From JAYZVT01 sp050248375 (GTDB taxonomy: Bacteria; Pseudomonadota; Alphaproteobacteria; Rhizobiales; Methyloligellaceae): a DNA stretch of 24,751 nucleotides. Positions within the stretch are counted from its first letter, which is position 1; the number at the start of each line of letters is the position of its first letter. Below, in pieces: positions 1-6,601 of the stretch. The notes under the pieces were generated by a model. It was not told where the DNA came from. It saw nothing but the letters and a program-made list of their open reading frames with translations, and did no database searches. The DNA lies in assembly GCA_050248375.1 (NCBI GenBank), contig JBFWSL010000020.1, positions 1-24,751 on the forward strand, read 5' to 3'. Position numbers and translations under genes: made by a program.

Positions 1-2
1 GC

Positions 3-602
3 GTGATCGGGGACACGGTGGTTCCCGCCTGCGAGCCCTGGAGCGCACGGCTGGCGAAGGGCGTGGTGGTGCGCCTGGTGGATCTGGAGGGTCAGCAGGC
101 GGTGGACTTCCTGTGCTACGACGCCGCCGACCGCACCGACCGCTACAACGCCGCCAACACCATCAAGCTCAACAACAACATCTACCTCGGCAAGGGCATG
201 ACCCTGTGGTCGGTGCGCGCGCTGCCGCTGATGACCATCGTGGAGGACACCTGCGGCCGCCATGACACGCTCTATGGCTGCTGTTCGGTCGAGATCGACC
301 GCGTGCGCTTCAAGAAGGAGAATAGCTGGGGCTGCCAGCAGAATTTCGAGAAGGAACTCGAGAAGTACGGCATGGACGACCGCGACATCGTCGCCAACAT
401 CAACTTCTTCATGTACGTGCCGGTCAGGGACGACGGCGGCATTGCCATCGCCGACGGCGTCTCCAGGCCCGGCGACTATGTCGACCTGCGGGCGGAGCGC
501 GACGTGCTGGTGGTCATCTCCAACTGTCCGGAGCGCGACAACGCCGCCGCTGGCTACAAGCCCACCCCCGTGCGCGCCATCGTCTACAGGCCGCAGGGGT
601 AG
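3..602 (+). CDS. Urea carboxylase-associated DUF1989 protein (UAAP2-like), probably 5' partial
   Basis: The protein belongs to the DUF1989 family found beside urea carboxylase/urea amidolyase genes, and looks most like the second associated protein (UAAP2). Visible family hallmarks are a DLEGQQAVDFLCYD stretch near residue 27, the Cys/His-rich EDTCGRHDTLYGCCS near residues 81-95 (a likely metal site), and a NINFFM...PGDYVDLRA segment towards the C terminus. The biochemical role is not firmly known; the family is linked by neighbourhood to urea or guanidine-derived nitrogen use. The first possible start is a GTG at base 3, but homologues usually have some residues before this point, so the true start probably lies left of the window. 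The partner genes expected upstream (UAAP1, urea carboxylase) cannot be seen. Confidence 0.85.
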   Translation: MIGDTVVPACEPWSARLAKGVVVRLVDLEGQQAVDFLCYDAADRTDRYNAANTIKLNNNIYLGKGMTLWSVRALPLMTIVEDTCGRHDTLYGCCSVEIDRVRFKKENSWGCQQNFEKELEKYGMDDRDIVANINFFMYVPVRDDGGIAIADGVSRPGDYVDLRAERDVLVVISNCPERDNAAAGYKPTPVRAIVYRPQG

Positions 603-693
603 GGGAGAGCCGTGCAAGGAGCGAGACGGTGCCGGAGTTGCATGATAGTCTCCCCGCCGTTCCGGGGGATTTCGACAGGGGAGGGAACATCCC

Positions 694-918
694 ATGCGCA
701 AGGTTTTCGCGGCGATCCTGGACTTCATCACCATCTTCTTCGTCGGCGGCTACGCCATCGGCTCGCTGACAGGCAATACCACCGAGAAGGGCTTCGAGCT
801 CAACGGCTGGCCGGCGCTGCTGCTTTTCGCGCTGATCGCCGCCTATTTCGTCGTCGGCTCGAAGACGGGCGGTACGCTGTGGCAGCGGATCCTGCGCACG
901 GGGCCCGCCGCCTCCTGA
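694..918 (+). CDS. Small two-helix membrane protein, unknown function
   Basis: This 74-residue protein has two hydrophobic segments, about residues 5-25 and 40-57, joined by a short polar loop (TGNTTEKGFELNG), and a basic C terminus containing GTLWQRIL. That architecture indicates a small inner-membrane protein. A strong Shine-Dalgarno-like GGGGAGGG lies just upstream of the ATG. Similar small proteins occur as uncharacterised ORFs in rhizobial genomes; the WQRI ending recalls RDD-family membrane proteins, but the match is too short to assign. It sits 91 bases after the DUF1989 gene and 80 before an acyltransferase gene, with no evident functional link to either. Confidence 0.72.
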   Translation: MRKVFAAILDFITIFFVGGYAIGSLTGNTTEKGFELNGWPALLLFALIAAYFVVGSKTGGTLWQRILRTGPAAS

Positions 919-998
919 CCCTGCGGCACGGGCAACGGCTTGCACGGCCGGGTCGGCGCGGGCACAGTGCACCCCTCGCGTAAGGGGGCGGGGGCACG

Positions 999-2021
999 AT
1001 GTTCGGTGGGTTGCGTTTCGTTCTGTCGATCGGGGTGGTGATCAGCCACCTGTGGGCCGGGCTGTCGCACTGGTCGGCTGTCTACGCCGTCTTCGGCTTC
1101 TTCGTGCTCAGCGGTTATCTGATGACCCTGGTTCTGCACAGGAGCTACGGCTTCACTCCGGCGGGCCAGCTCCGCTACCTGTCGAACCGGGCGCTGCGCA
1201 TCTTCCCCGTCTACTGGGTGGTGCTCGCGCTGTCGCTGGCGGCCGTGCCGGTCATCGGGTCGAGCGAGAATCCGATCCGCGTTTTCCTGCCGCAGGTGCC
1301 CGTCGAGTGGCTTCAGAACATCTTCATCTTCGGCCTCGACAGCGGCGCCATCAAGATCATCCCGCCAGCCTGGACGCTCTACACCGAGTTCGTCTTCTAC
1401 ATAGCCATGGGGCTGGGGCTGTCGCTGAACCGCTGGACGGTGGCCGTGTGGCTCGCCGTGAGCCTTGCCTACACCGTCTGGCTCGCGGCCGGGGCCGAAA
1501 GCTTCGCGCCCCTCTATTACGCCATCCTGCCGGCCTCGCTGCCCTTCGCCCTGGGAGCGGGCATCTACCTGCTGCTGGGCGCGCAGGACTGGCGCTTGCC
1601 GGCATGGGTGGTGCGCACGGTCGTCGCCGTGTTCGTGCTGCATCTCTTCGGCGCCGACAAGGTCTGGGGCAAGGAGGGCATCTTCTTCGGCGGCTTCTAC
1701 CTGTCGCTGCTGCTTTCGGCCGCCGCCGTGGCGGTGCTCGCCGGGCGCGCGCCGCAGGGGCGCGCCGAGCGCATCGACCGTTTTCTCGGCGACATCTCCT
1801 ATCCGGTCTTCCTGGTGCACTGGGTCGTCGCCGGCCTCGCCGTCGCCCTGTTCGGCATGAAGTCCGGCGGCGGGCTGTTCTTCGCCTGCCTTCCGGTCAT
1901 CATGCTGGTGTCGGCGGCGCTGCACCGCTTCACGGAGATACCGGTCAACCGCTACCGCGACGCCATCCGCGCCGCCCGGCGGCCCGCCGCCGCCGTGCCG
2001 GCTCCCGTGTCCCAGCGCTGA
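999..2021 (+). CDS. Acyltransferase family 3 (OafA/YrhL-type) membrane protein
   Basis: This 340-residue multi-pass inner-membrane protein is of the acyltransferase-3 family, which transfers acetyl or other acyl groups to surface sugars, lipopolysaccharide, capsule or small metabolites. The family signature R-X10-H is present at the start (Arg6 ... His17 in RFVLSIGVVISH). It is followed by SGYLMTLVL and the conserved basic motif NRALRIFPVYW near residues 64-74. About ten hydrophobic segments follow, and the C terminus has the usual HRFTEIPVNRY ending. Length is typical for a stand-alone acyltransferase-3 with no SGNH domain fused. No polysaccharide or glycosyltransferase genes lie nearby, so the acceptor cannot be inferred. 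Confidence 0.88.
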   Translation: MFGGLRFVLSIGVVISHLWAGLSHWSAVYAVFGFFVLSGYLMTLVLHRSYGFTPAGQLRYLSNRALRIFPVYWVVLALSLAAVPVIGSSENPIRVFLPQVPVEWLQNIFIFGLDSGAIKIIPPAWTLYTEFVFYIAMGLGLSLNRWTVAVWLAVSLAYTVWLAAGAESFAPLYYAILPASLPFALGAGIYLLLGAQDWRLPAWVVRTVVAVFVLHLFGADKVWGKEGIFFGGFYLSLLLSAAAVAVLAGRAPQGRAERIDRFLGDISYPVFLVHWVVAGLAVALFGMKSGGGLFFACLPVIMLVSAALHRFTEIPVNRYRDAIRAARRPAAAVPAPVSQR

Positions 2022-2129
2022 AGCCGGGACGGTTCGACGGCCGCGCTGGAGCATGAGTCCGCTTGACCGGATGATGCGTTCGCGTTGCCGATTGCGCGCG
2101 GCGGAAAAGGCGCGCATAAACGCCGCCGC

Positions 2130-2876
2130 ATGCCTTCCACGGAAACCATCGCCTTCGTCCTCGCCGTCTTCTTCGCCGCCGGCTTCGTTAAGGGCGTCGT
2201 GGGCATGGGGCTGCCCTCGACCACGCTGGCCCTGCTGACCGCCACGGTCGGCCTCAAGTCCGCCATGGCGCTGATACTCGTGCCCACCGTTGCCACCAAT
2301 CTCGTGCAGGCGGTGACGGGCGGGCATTTCCGCGCCCTCGTCATGCGTTTCTGGCCGCTCTTCGCCACCTCCGTCGTTGGCGTGTGGTTCGGCTCCAGCG
2401 TTCTCGCCCGGGCCGACGGCGTCAAGCTTGCCGCCGGTCTCGGCCTGCTGCTGATCGTCTACGCGCTCTGCAACCTGGCGAGCTTCCGCCTGCCCTCGCC
2501 GGGCAGGGCCGAGGGCTGGCTGACACCGGTCGTGGGGCTCGCCACGGGCTTCATAAAGGGCATAACCGGGTCGTTTATCTTTCCCGCCGTGTTCTACATG
2601 GAGGCGCTCGGCCTCAGGCGCGACGAACTCGTCCAGGCCATGGGCATGGCTTTCACGGTCGGCGTCATCGCGCTGGCCGCCGGCCTGTTCAGCAACCATC
2701 TCCTGACGCCCCAGCTTGCCCTGCTGTCGCTGCTGGGCACGGTACCGGCGCTGCTCGGCATGCGTGCGGGACTGCTGGTCCGCCGCCGCCTCGACGAGGA
2801 GAGATTCCGCCGCGTATTCTTCGTCGCGCTGCTGCTGCTCGGTCTCTACCTGGCGCTGCGGCCGTTCTGGGGCTGA
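2130..2876 (+). CDS. Sulfite exporter TauE/SafE family permease
   Basis: This 248-residue TSUP (TauE/SafE) membrane protein carries the duplicated half-repeat motif of the family: FVKGVVGMGLPSTTLALL near the start and FIKGITGSFIFPAVFYMEALG in the second half. Seven to eight hydrophobic helices are evident. The family moves sulfite, sulfonates or other organic anions across the inner membrane; the substrate here is unknown. The ATG at 2130 is preferred because it sits directly before the first helix. An upstream in-frame TTG at 2085 would add 15 polar basic residues. The gene is convergent with the S24 regulator, with only seven bases between the stops. It is unrelated in sequence detail to the second TSUP gene at 12753-13679. 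Confidence 0.87.
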   Translation: MPSTETIAFVLAVFFAAGFVKGVVGMGLPSTTLALLTATVGLKSAMALILVPTVATNLVQAVTGGHFRALVMRFWPLFATSVVGVWFGSSVLARADGVKLAAGLGLLLIVYALCNLASFRLPSPGRAEGWLTPVVGLATGFIKGITGSFIFPAVFYMEALGLRRDELVQAMGMAFTVGVIALAAGLFSNHLLTPQLALLSLLGTVPALLGMRAGLLVRRRLDEERFRRVFFVALLLLGLYLALRPFWG

Positions 2877-2883
2877 AGCCCTG

Positions 2884-3522
2884 CTACTGGCTCGCCCAGA
2901 CGATGCGCGCGATCCAGTCCACCTGGTCGCGGGTCAGCACCATGTTGGCGTGGTCGGGATTGAAGGAAGCCAGCTCGATCGTCTTCGCGCTCTGGCGCAG
3001 CAGCACCTTGGCCAGCACCTCGCCGTCCAGCGTGCGCACCACCACCCTGTCGCCGCGCCGCACGCCGGCATTCGGCGAGACGACGAGGATGTCGCCCTCG
3101 CGGTAGAGCGGCAGCATGCTGTCGCCGGTCACCTCGAGCGCATAGGCGTTGGAGTCCTTCACTTCGGGAAAGCTGATCTGGTCCCATCCCCCGCCGACCG
3201 GGAAGCCGCCGTCGTCGAAGAAGCCGCCATGTCCGGCCTGCGCAAAGCCGATCAGCGGGATCGGATGGGTGTAGTCGTAGTTGGCGGCGCCGGTGGATTC
3301 CACCAGGGTCACGAAGTCGTCCAGCGTGGACCCGGTCGCCTCGAGGATCTTGGCGAGGCTTTCCGTGCCGGGCCAGCGCTCGCGCCCTTCCGGCGTCATT
3401 CGCTTGGAGCGGTTGAAGGTGGTCGGATCGAGTCCGGCCCGCTTCGCCAGCGCCGATACGGAAAGCCCGTTCCGGGCGGCCAGCGCATCGATCGCCGTCC
3501 AGATCTGGCGGTGCGTCAACAT
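2884..3522 (-). CDS. LexA/CI-like S24-peptidase transcriptional regulator
   Basis: This 212-residue protein combines an N-terminal helix-turn-helix DNA-binding region (about residues 5-45, SALAKRAGLDPTTFNRSKR) with a C-terminal S24 autoprotease domain. The Ser-Lys dyad is intact: Ser135 in TGDSMLP and Lys172 in VLAKVLL. A candidate autocleavage bond is Ala96-Gly97 in GFAQAGHGGF. Such proteins repress target promoters and are inactivated by self-cleavage under stress, or act as non-SOS sensors using the fold. It is too divergent in its HTH to be LexA itself. It faces leftward, divergent from the DUF952-pyrD unit, and an AT-rich palindrome lies 38 bases upstream of its start, suggesting autoregulation. 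No phage genes accompany it, so it looks like a resident chromosomal regulator. Confidence 0.87.
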   Translation of the reverse strand: MLTHRQIWTAIDALAARNGLSVSALAKRAGLDPTTFNRSKRMTPEGRERWPGTESLAKILEATGSTLDDFVTLVESTGAANYDYTHPIPLIGFAQAGHGGFFDDGGFPVGGGWDQISFPEVKDSNAYALEVTGDSMLPLYREGDILVVSPNAGVRRGDRVVVRTLDGEVLAKVLLRQSAKTIELASFNPDHANMVLTRDQVDWIARIVWASQ

Positions 3523-3559
3523 CGGCCTGAGACTCGGATACCCGTACTGCGACGGAATA

Positions 3560-3579
3560 AATACCTACGTATAGGAATT
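3560..3579. promoter_or_regulatory. Operator-like inverted repeat upstream of the S24 regulator
   Basis: The 20-base stretch AATACCTACGTATAGGAATT is nearly palindromic: AATACCTA pairs with TAGGAATT in seven of eight positions around a CGTA centre. It lies in a distinctly AT-rich island between the divergent S24 regulator and the DUF952 gene. Position and symmetry suit a dimeric repressor's operator, most simply the S24 protein's own. This is inference; no second copy was seen in the window. Confidence 0.4.
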
Positions 3580-3679
3580 ATGGCTTAAAATGGGGCCTTG
3601 TCCACCGGAATCCCCCGGTTTTCCTGCCCGAGCTTGTTGCCGCATCCGGGCGCGGCTAATCTCCGCGCGGACACCGAAC

Positions 3680-4030
3680 ATGGCCGAACCCATCTTCAAG
3701 ATCTGCGGCGCGAAGGAATGGGCGCAAGCCCTCGAATCCGGCGTCTATCGGGGCTCCGCGGCCGATCTGGCCGACGGATTCATTCACTTTTCCACCGGCG
3801 CCCAGCTTGCGGGGACGGCGGCCAGACACTTCGCCGGCCGGCGTGACCTGGTGCTGGCCGCGGTCGATCCGGACAGGCTGGGACCGGAACTCAGGTGGGA
3901 GCCTGCCCGCAGGGGGGACCTGTTCCCCCATCTCTATGGGCATATGCCGGTAAGCGCCGTGCTCTGGCACCGGCCGCTGCCGCTAGGGCCGGACGGCGTG
4001 CACAGCCTGCCTGCGGAGCCGGCGCGATGA
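3680..4030 (+). CDS. DUF952 domain-containing protein
   Basis: This 116-residue cytoplasmic protein has the DUF952 hallmarks DGFIHFSTGAQL (about residues 32-43) and DLFPHLYGHMP (about 79-89), with conserved histidines in each. The fold is related to an ADP-ribosyltransferase-like or tRNA 2'-phosphotransferase-like family, but no reaction is established for DUF952. The ATG at 3680 was chosen because homologues begin with a short lead into xxIFKIC; an upstream in-frame ATG at 3590 would add 30 residues that do not look like the family. Its TGA overlaps the pyrD ATG (ATGA at 4027-4030), so the two are translationally coupled. DUF952-pyrD adjacency is a recurring arrangement in rhizobia. Confidence 0.86.
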   Translation: MAEPIFKICGAKEWAQALESGVYRGSAADLADGFIHFSTGAQLAGTAARHFAGRRDLVLAAVDPDRLGPELRWEPARRGDLFPHLYGHMPVSAVLWHRPLPLGPDGVHSLPAEPAR

Positions 4031-5115
4031 TCGGTCCGCTCGCCAGCCTCGCCATGCCCTTCCTGCGGGCGCTCGACCCCGAGCACGCCCACGACCTGAC
4101 CCTGAAGGCGATGGAAGCGGGGCTCTACCCCAGGGCCGAAGGCGTGGACGATCCCCGCCTGGCACAGGAGCTGTGGGGCCTGCGCTTTCCCAATCCGCTC
4201 GGCATCGCGGCGGGCTTCGACAAGGACGCGCGCGTGTTCCAGGCGATCCTCGATTCCGGCTTCGGCTTCGCGGAAGCGGGCACGCTCACGCCGCTGCCCC
4301 AGGCGGGAAATCCGAAACCGCGCATATTCCGGCTGCCCGGCCACCGCGCCATGATCAACCGGCTCGGTTTCAACAACGGCGGCCATACGGCTGCCCTCGC
4401 GCGCTTGCGGGCCCACTACAAGGGTATCGTCGGAGTCAACGTCGGCGCCAACAAGGACGCGAGCGACCGCGTCGCCGATTATGTGCAGGGCCTCGAGACT
4501 TTCTGGGACGTGGCCAGCTACTTCACGATCAATGTCTCCTCGCCAAACACGCCGGGCCTGCGCGACCTTCAGGCGCCCTCCGCGCTCAACGAGCTGCTGG
4601 GCCGCCTCATGGAGCGGCGCGCCAACCTCGCGCGCGCCACCGGCAGGCAGCCGCCATTGCTGCTCAAGCTCGCCCCCGACATCGCCGACGAGGACCTGCC
4701 CGCGATCGTGGAGGTGATATCGGTGCGCAAGGTGGACGGCGTCATCGTCTCCAACACCACGCTTTCCCGAAAGGAAATCACGGGCGCTACCCATGCGAAG
4801 GAAGCGGGCGGGCTGTCGGGAAGGCCGCTCTTCCTGCGCTCCACCCGCATGCTGGCCCAGGTCTACCGGCTGACCAGCGGCAAGATGCCTCTGGTCGGCG
4901 TGGGCGGCATCGACAGCCCCCGCGCGGCCATCGACAAGATCGAGGCGGGCGCTTCGCTCTTGCAACTCTACACGGGTCTCGTCTATGAGGGGCCATCCCT
5001 GATCGGGCGCATCAAGAGCGCGCTGGCCGATCACCTATCCTCGACAGGCACCGGCTCGATCTCGTCGCTGGCAGGCCGCCGCGCCGCCGAATGGGCGGGT
5101 GCGGACATCGCATGA
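4027..5115 (+). CDS. pyrD: Dihydroorotate dehydrogenase (quinone), class 2
   Basis: This flavoenzyme oxidises dihydroorotate to orotate in pyrimidine synthesis, passing electrons to membrane quinones. The 362-residue protein has the class 2 features: an N-terminal membrane-associating helix (residues 1-40), the FMN site NPLGIAAGFDKDA (about 56-68), GTLTPLPQAGNPKPR (about 85-99), NRLGFNN (about 111-117), and the active-site loop NVSSPNTPGLRDLQ (169-182). The catalytic base is Ser172, as expected for class 2 rather than the Cys of class 1. The C-terminal phosphate-binding VGVGGI and LYTGLVYEGP motifs are also present. It overlaps DUF952 by four bases and is followed 13 bases later by the arsC-family gene. 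Confidence 0.96.
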   Translation: MIGPLASLAMPFLRALDPEHAHDLTLKAMEAGLYPRAEGVDDPRLAQELWGLRFPNPLGIAAGFDKDARVFQAILDSGFGFAEAGTLTPLPQAGNPKPRIFRLPGHRAMINRLGFNNGGHTAALARLRAHYKGIVGVNVGANKDASDRVADYVQGLETFWDVASYFTINVSSPNTPGLRDLQAPSALNELLGRLMERRANLARATGRQPPLLLKLAPDIADEDLPAIVEVISVRKVDGVIVSNTTLSRKEITGATHAKEAGGLSGRPLFLRSTRMLAQVYRLTSGKMPLVGVGGIDSPRAAIDKIEAGASLLQLYTGLVYEGPSLIGRIKSALADHLSSTGTGSISSLAGRRAAEWAGADIA

Positions 5116-5128
5116 AAGCAGGAACGAA

Positions 5129-5476
5129 ATGACCGTCACCATCTATCACAACCCGCGCTGCTCCAAGTCGCGCCAGACCCTGGCCCTGCTGGAGAAGAAG
5201 GGCATCGCGCCCAACGTTGTCCATTATCTCGAGACGCCGCCGGACGCCGACGAGCTCAAGTCGGTGCTGGCCAAGCTCGGCGTGGGGCCGCGCGAGATCA
5301 TGCGCAGGGGCGAGGCCGCCTACAAGGAACTGGGCCTTGCCGACACGTCGTTGGGCGACAACGCGCTGATCACCGCGCTCACCGGCCACCCCGAGCTGAT
5401 CGAGCGGCCCATCGTGGTCAAGGGCGACAAGGCGGCGGTCGGCCGCCCGCCCGAGGCCGTGCTGGAAATCCTCTGA
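5129..5476 (+). CDS. arsC: ArsC-family arsenate reductase (glutaredoxin-type)
   Basis: This 115-residue thioredoxin-fold protein is of the glutaredoxin-dependent ArsC family, which reduces arsenate to arsenite. The catalytic loop NPRCSKSRQTL contains Cys11. The three arginines of characterised ArsC (60, 94 and 107 of the R773 protein) correspond to Arg59, Arg93 (ERPIVV) and Arg106 (VGRPPEA). The intact residue set supports a real arsenate reductase. No arsenite pump, arsR or other ars gene is nearby, though, and in this pyrD-linked setting the protein may have a housekeeping redox role. The ATG at 5129 is preferred: it follows an AGGAACG ribosome site and begins with the standard first beta strand. 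Confidence 0.9.
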   Translation: MTVTIYHNPRCSKSRQTLALLEKKGIAPNVVHYLETPPDADELKSVLAKLGVGPREIMRRGEAAYKELGLADTSLGDNALITALTGHPELIERPIVVKGDKAAVGRPPEAVLEIL

Positions 5477-5488
5477 CCGGAAGCGGCC

Positions 5489-6469
5489 ATGGCTGAACTG
5501 CGTGTGCGCCGCGAATCCTGGCCCATACGCGGGGGCTTCGCCATATCGCGCGGCCGCAAGACGCAAGCCGATGTGATCGTCGCCGAGGTCATCGACGGCG
5601 GAGCCGCCGGACGCGGCGAATGCGTTCCCTATGCGCGCTACGGCGAGACGCTGGAAGGCGTCGCGAAGAGGATCGAAGAGCTGGGTCCCAAGATCGCCGC
5701 CGGTATGTCGCGGGACCTGTTGCAGGAGGCGCTGCCGCGTGGCGCGGCCCGCAATGCCATGGATTGCGCGCTCTGGGACCTGGAGGCGAAGCGCGGTGGC
5801 AGGCGCGTCTGGCAACTCGCCGGCCTCACCGAGCCGCGCCCGCTCGAGACCGCCTACACCCTCTCGCTGGGCCCGGCGGACGGGATGCGCGAGGCCGCCG
5901 GACGGGAAAAGGCGCGCCCCCTGCTGAAGCTGAAGCTCGCCGGCGCCGGCGACCTGGAGCGGGTGGAAGCCGTGCGCGCCGCCGCGCCGGCGTCGCGGCT
6001 TATCGTGGACGCCAACGAGGGGTGGTCCGTGGAGGATTACGAATTCCTCGCGCCGAGGCTGGCGGACCTCGGCGTGGAACTCATCGAGCAGCCTTTTCCG
6101 GCGGGCGAGGACGCCGTGCTCTCGAGGCTGGACCGCCCGGTTCCGGTCTGCGCCGACGAGTCCTGCCACGACGCCGATACCCTTCATGCTCTCAAGGGGT
6201 TGTACGACGCCGTGAACATCAAGCTCGACAAGACGGGCGGGCTCACCGGCGCGCTGGCGCTTCGCGGGGAGGCCGGGAAACTGGGGTTCTCTGTCATGGT
6301 CGGCTGCATGGTCGCCACCTCGCTCGCCATGGCCCCGGCCATGCTGGTGGCCCAGGGGGCGGACTGGGTCGATCTCGACGGGCCGCTGCTGCTCGCGCGC
6401 GACCGGGAAGCGGGCCTGCGCTACGAGGGCAGCATGGTGCATCCGCCCGAGGCGGAGCTCTGGGGCTAG
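5489..6469 (+). CDS. dgcA: Enolase-superfamily dipeptide epimerase / N-acetyl-D-Glu racemase DgcA type
   Basis: This 326-residue enolase-superfamily enzyme resembles L-Ala-D/L-Glu epimerases and, more closely, the rhizobial DgcA group annotated as N-acetyl-D-glutamate racemase. Catalytic features are the KxK motif (Lys147, Lys149), metal ligands Asp174 (VDANEGW), Glu200 (IEQPF) and Asp223 (ADESCH), and the second-face lysine in NIKLDKTGG (245-248). The likely role is salvage of D-glutamate-containing muropeptides or D-Glu derivatives. The usual partners dgcN and dgcR are not in the window. It starts 12 bases after arsC, so it is probably co-transcribed with DUF952-pyrD-arsC. Its TAG stop lies within the first bases of repeat copy 1. 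Confidence 0.88.
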   Translation: MAELRVRRESWPIRGGFAISRGRKTQADVIVAEVIDGGAAGRGECVPYARYGETLEGVAKRIEELGPKIAAGMSRDLLQEALPRGAARNAMDCALWDLEAKRGGRRVWQLAGLTEPRPLETAYTLSLGPADGMREAAGREKARPLLKLKLAGAGDLERVEAVRAAAPASRLIVDANEGWSVEDYEFLAPRLADLGVELIEQPFPAGEDAVLSRLDRPVPVCADESCHDADTLHALKGLYDAVNIKLDKTGGLTGALALRGEAGKLGFSVMVGCMVATSLAMAPAMLVAQGADWVDLDGPLLLARDREAGLRYEGSMVHPPEAELWG

Positions 6470-6580
6470 CGCACCATCCGGCCAAGTGGAATCACGTGGC
6501 CGATAAGATCATGCGCCAGATCAATAGCTTGAGCATGATCCTGTCGGAAAAGTGGTATCCACTTTTCCGGATCATGCTCT
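6466..6580. repeat. 115-bp interspersed intergenic repeat, copy 1
   Basis: This segment aligns without gaps to 19083-19197, with 8 mismatches in 115 bases (about 93% identity). Both copies have the same orientation and both lie between convergent genes. Its right part forms a perfect 11-bp hairpin: CGGAAAAGTGG at 6545-6555, loop TAT, and its complement at 6559-6569. An outer GCATGATC/GATCATGC pairing flanks this hairpin. The left hairpin that is perfect in copy 2 is degenerate here. It resembles the mosaic palindromic elements known from rhizobial genomes. It may act as a bidirectional terminator or RNA-stability hairpin between dgcA and the MATE gene. Confidence 0.9.
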
Positions 6581-6601
6581 GGGCGGGAGCCGGCTCTTGC
6601 G

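Noticed and set aside
2050..2085. Segment GAGCATGAGTCC...GACCGGATGATGCG resembling part of the 115-bp repeat family
   Set aside because: The similarity is limited to a few short words (GCATGA, CCGG, GATGATGCG) without the conserved hairpin, so a third copy is not supported.
843..2699. A 618-residue open frame on the minus strand across the acyltransferase and first TauE genes
   Set aside because: It is composed of Arg/Gly/Glu/His-rich low-complexity sequence typical of the antisense frame of GC-rich genes, while the plus-strand frames show clear family motifs.
2130..2876. The two TauE/SafE genes in the window as a recent duplication
   Set aside because: Their motifs differ (KGVVGMGLP versus GMFGVGGGFLMTP) and lengths differ by 60 residues, so they represent distinct TSUP subfamilies.
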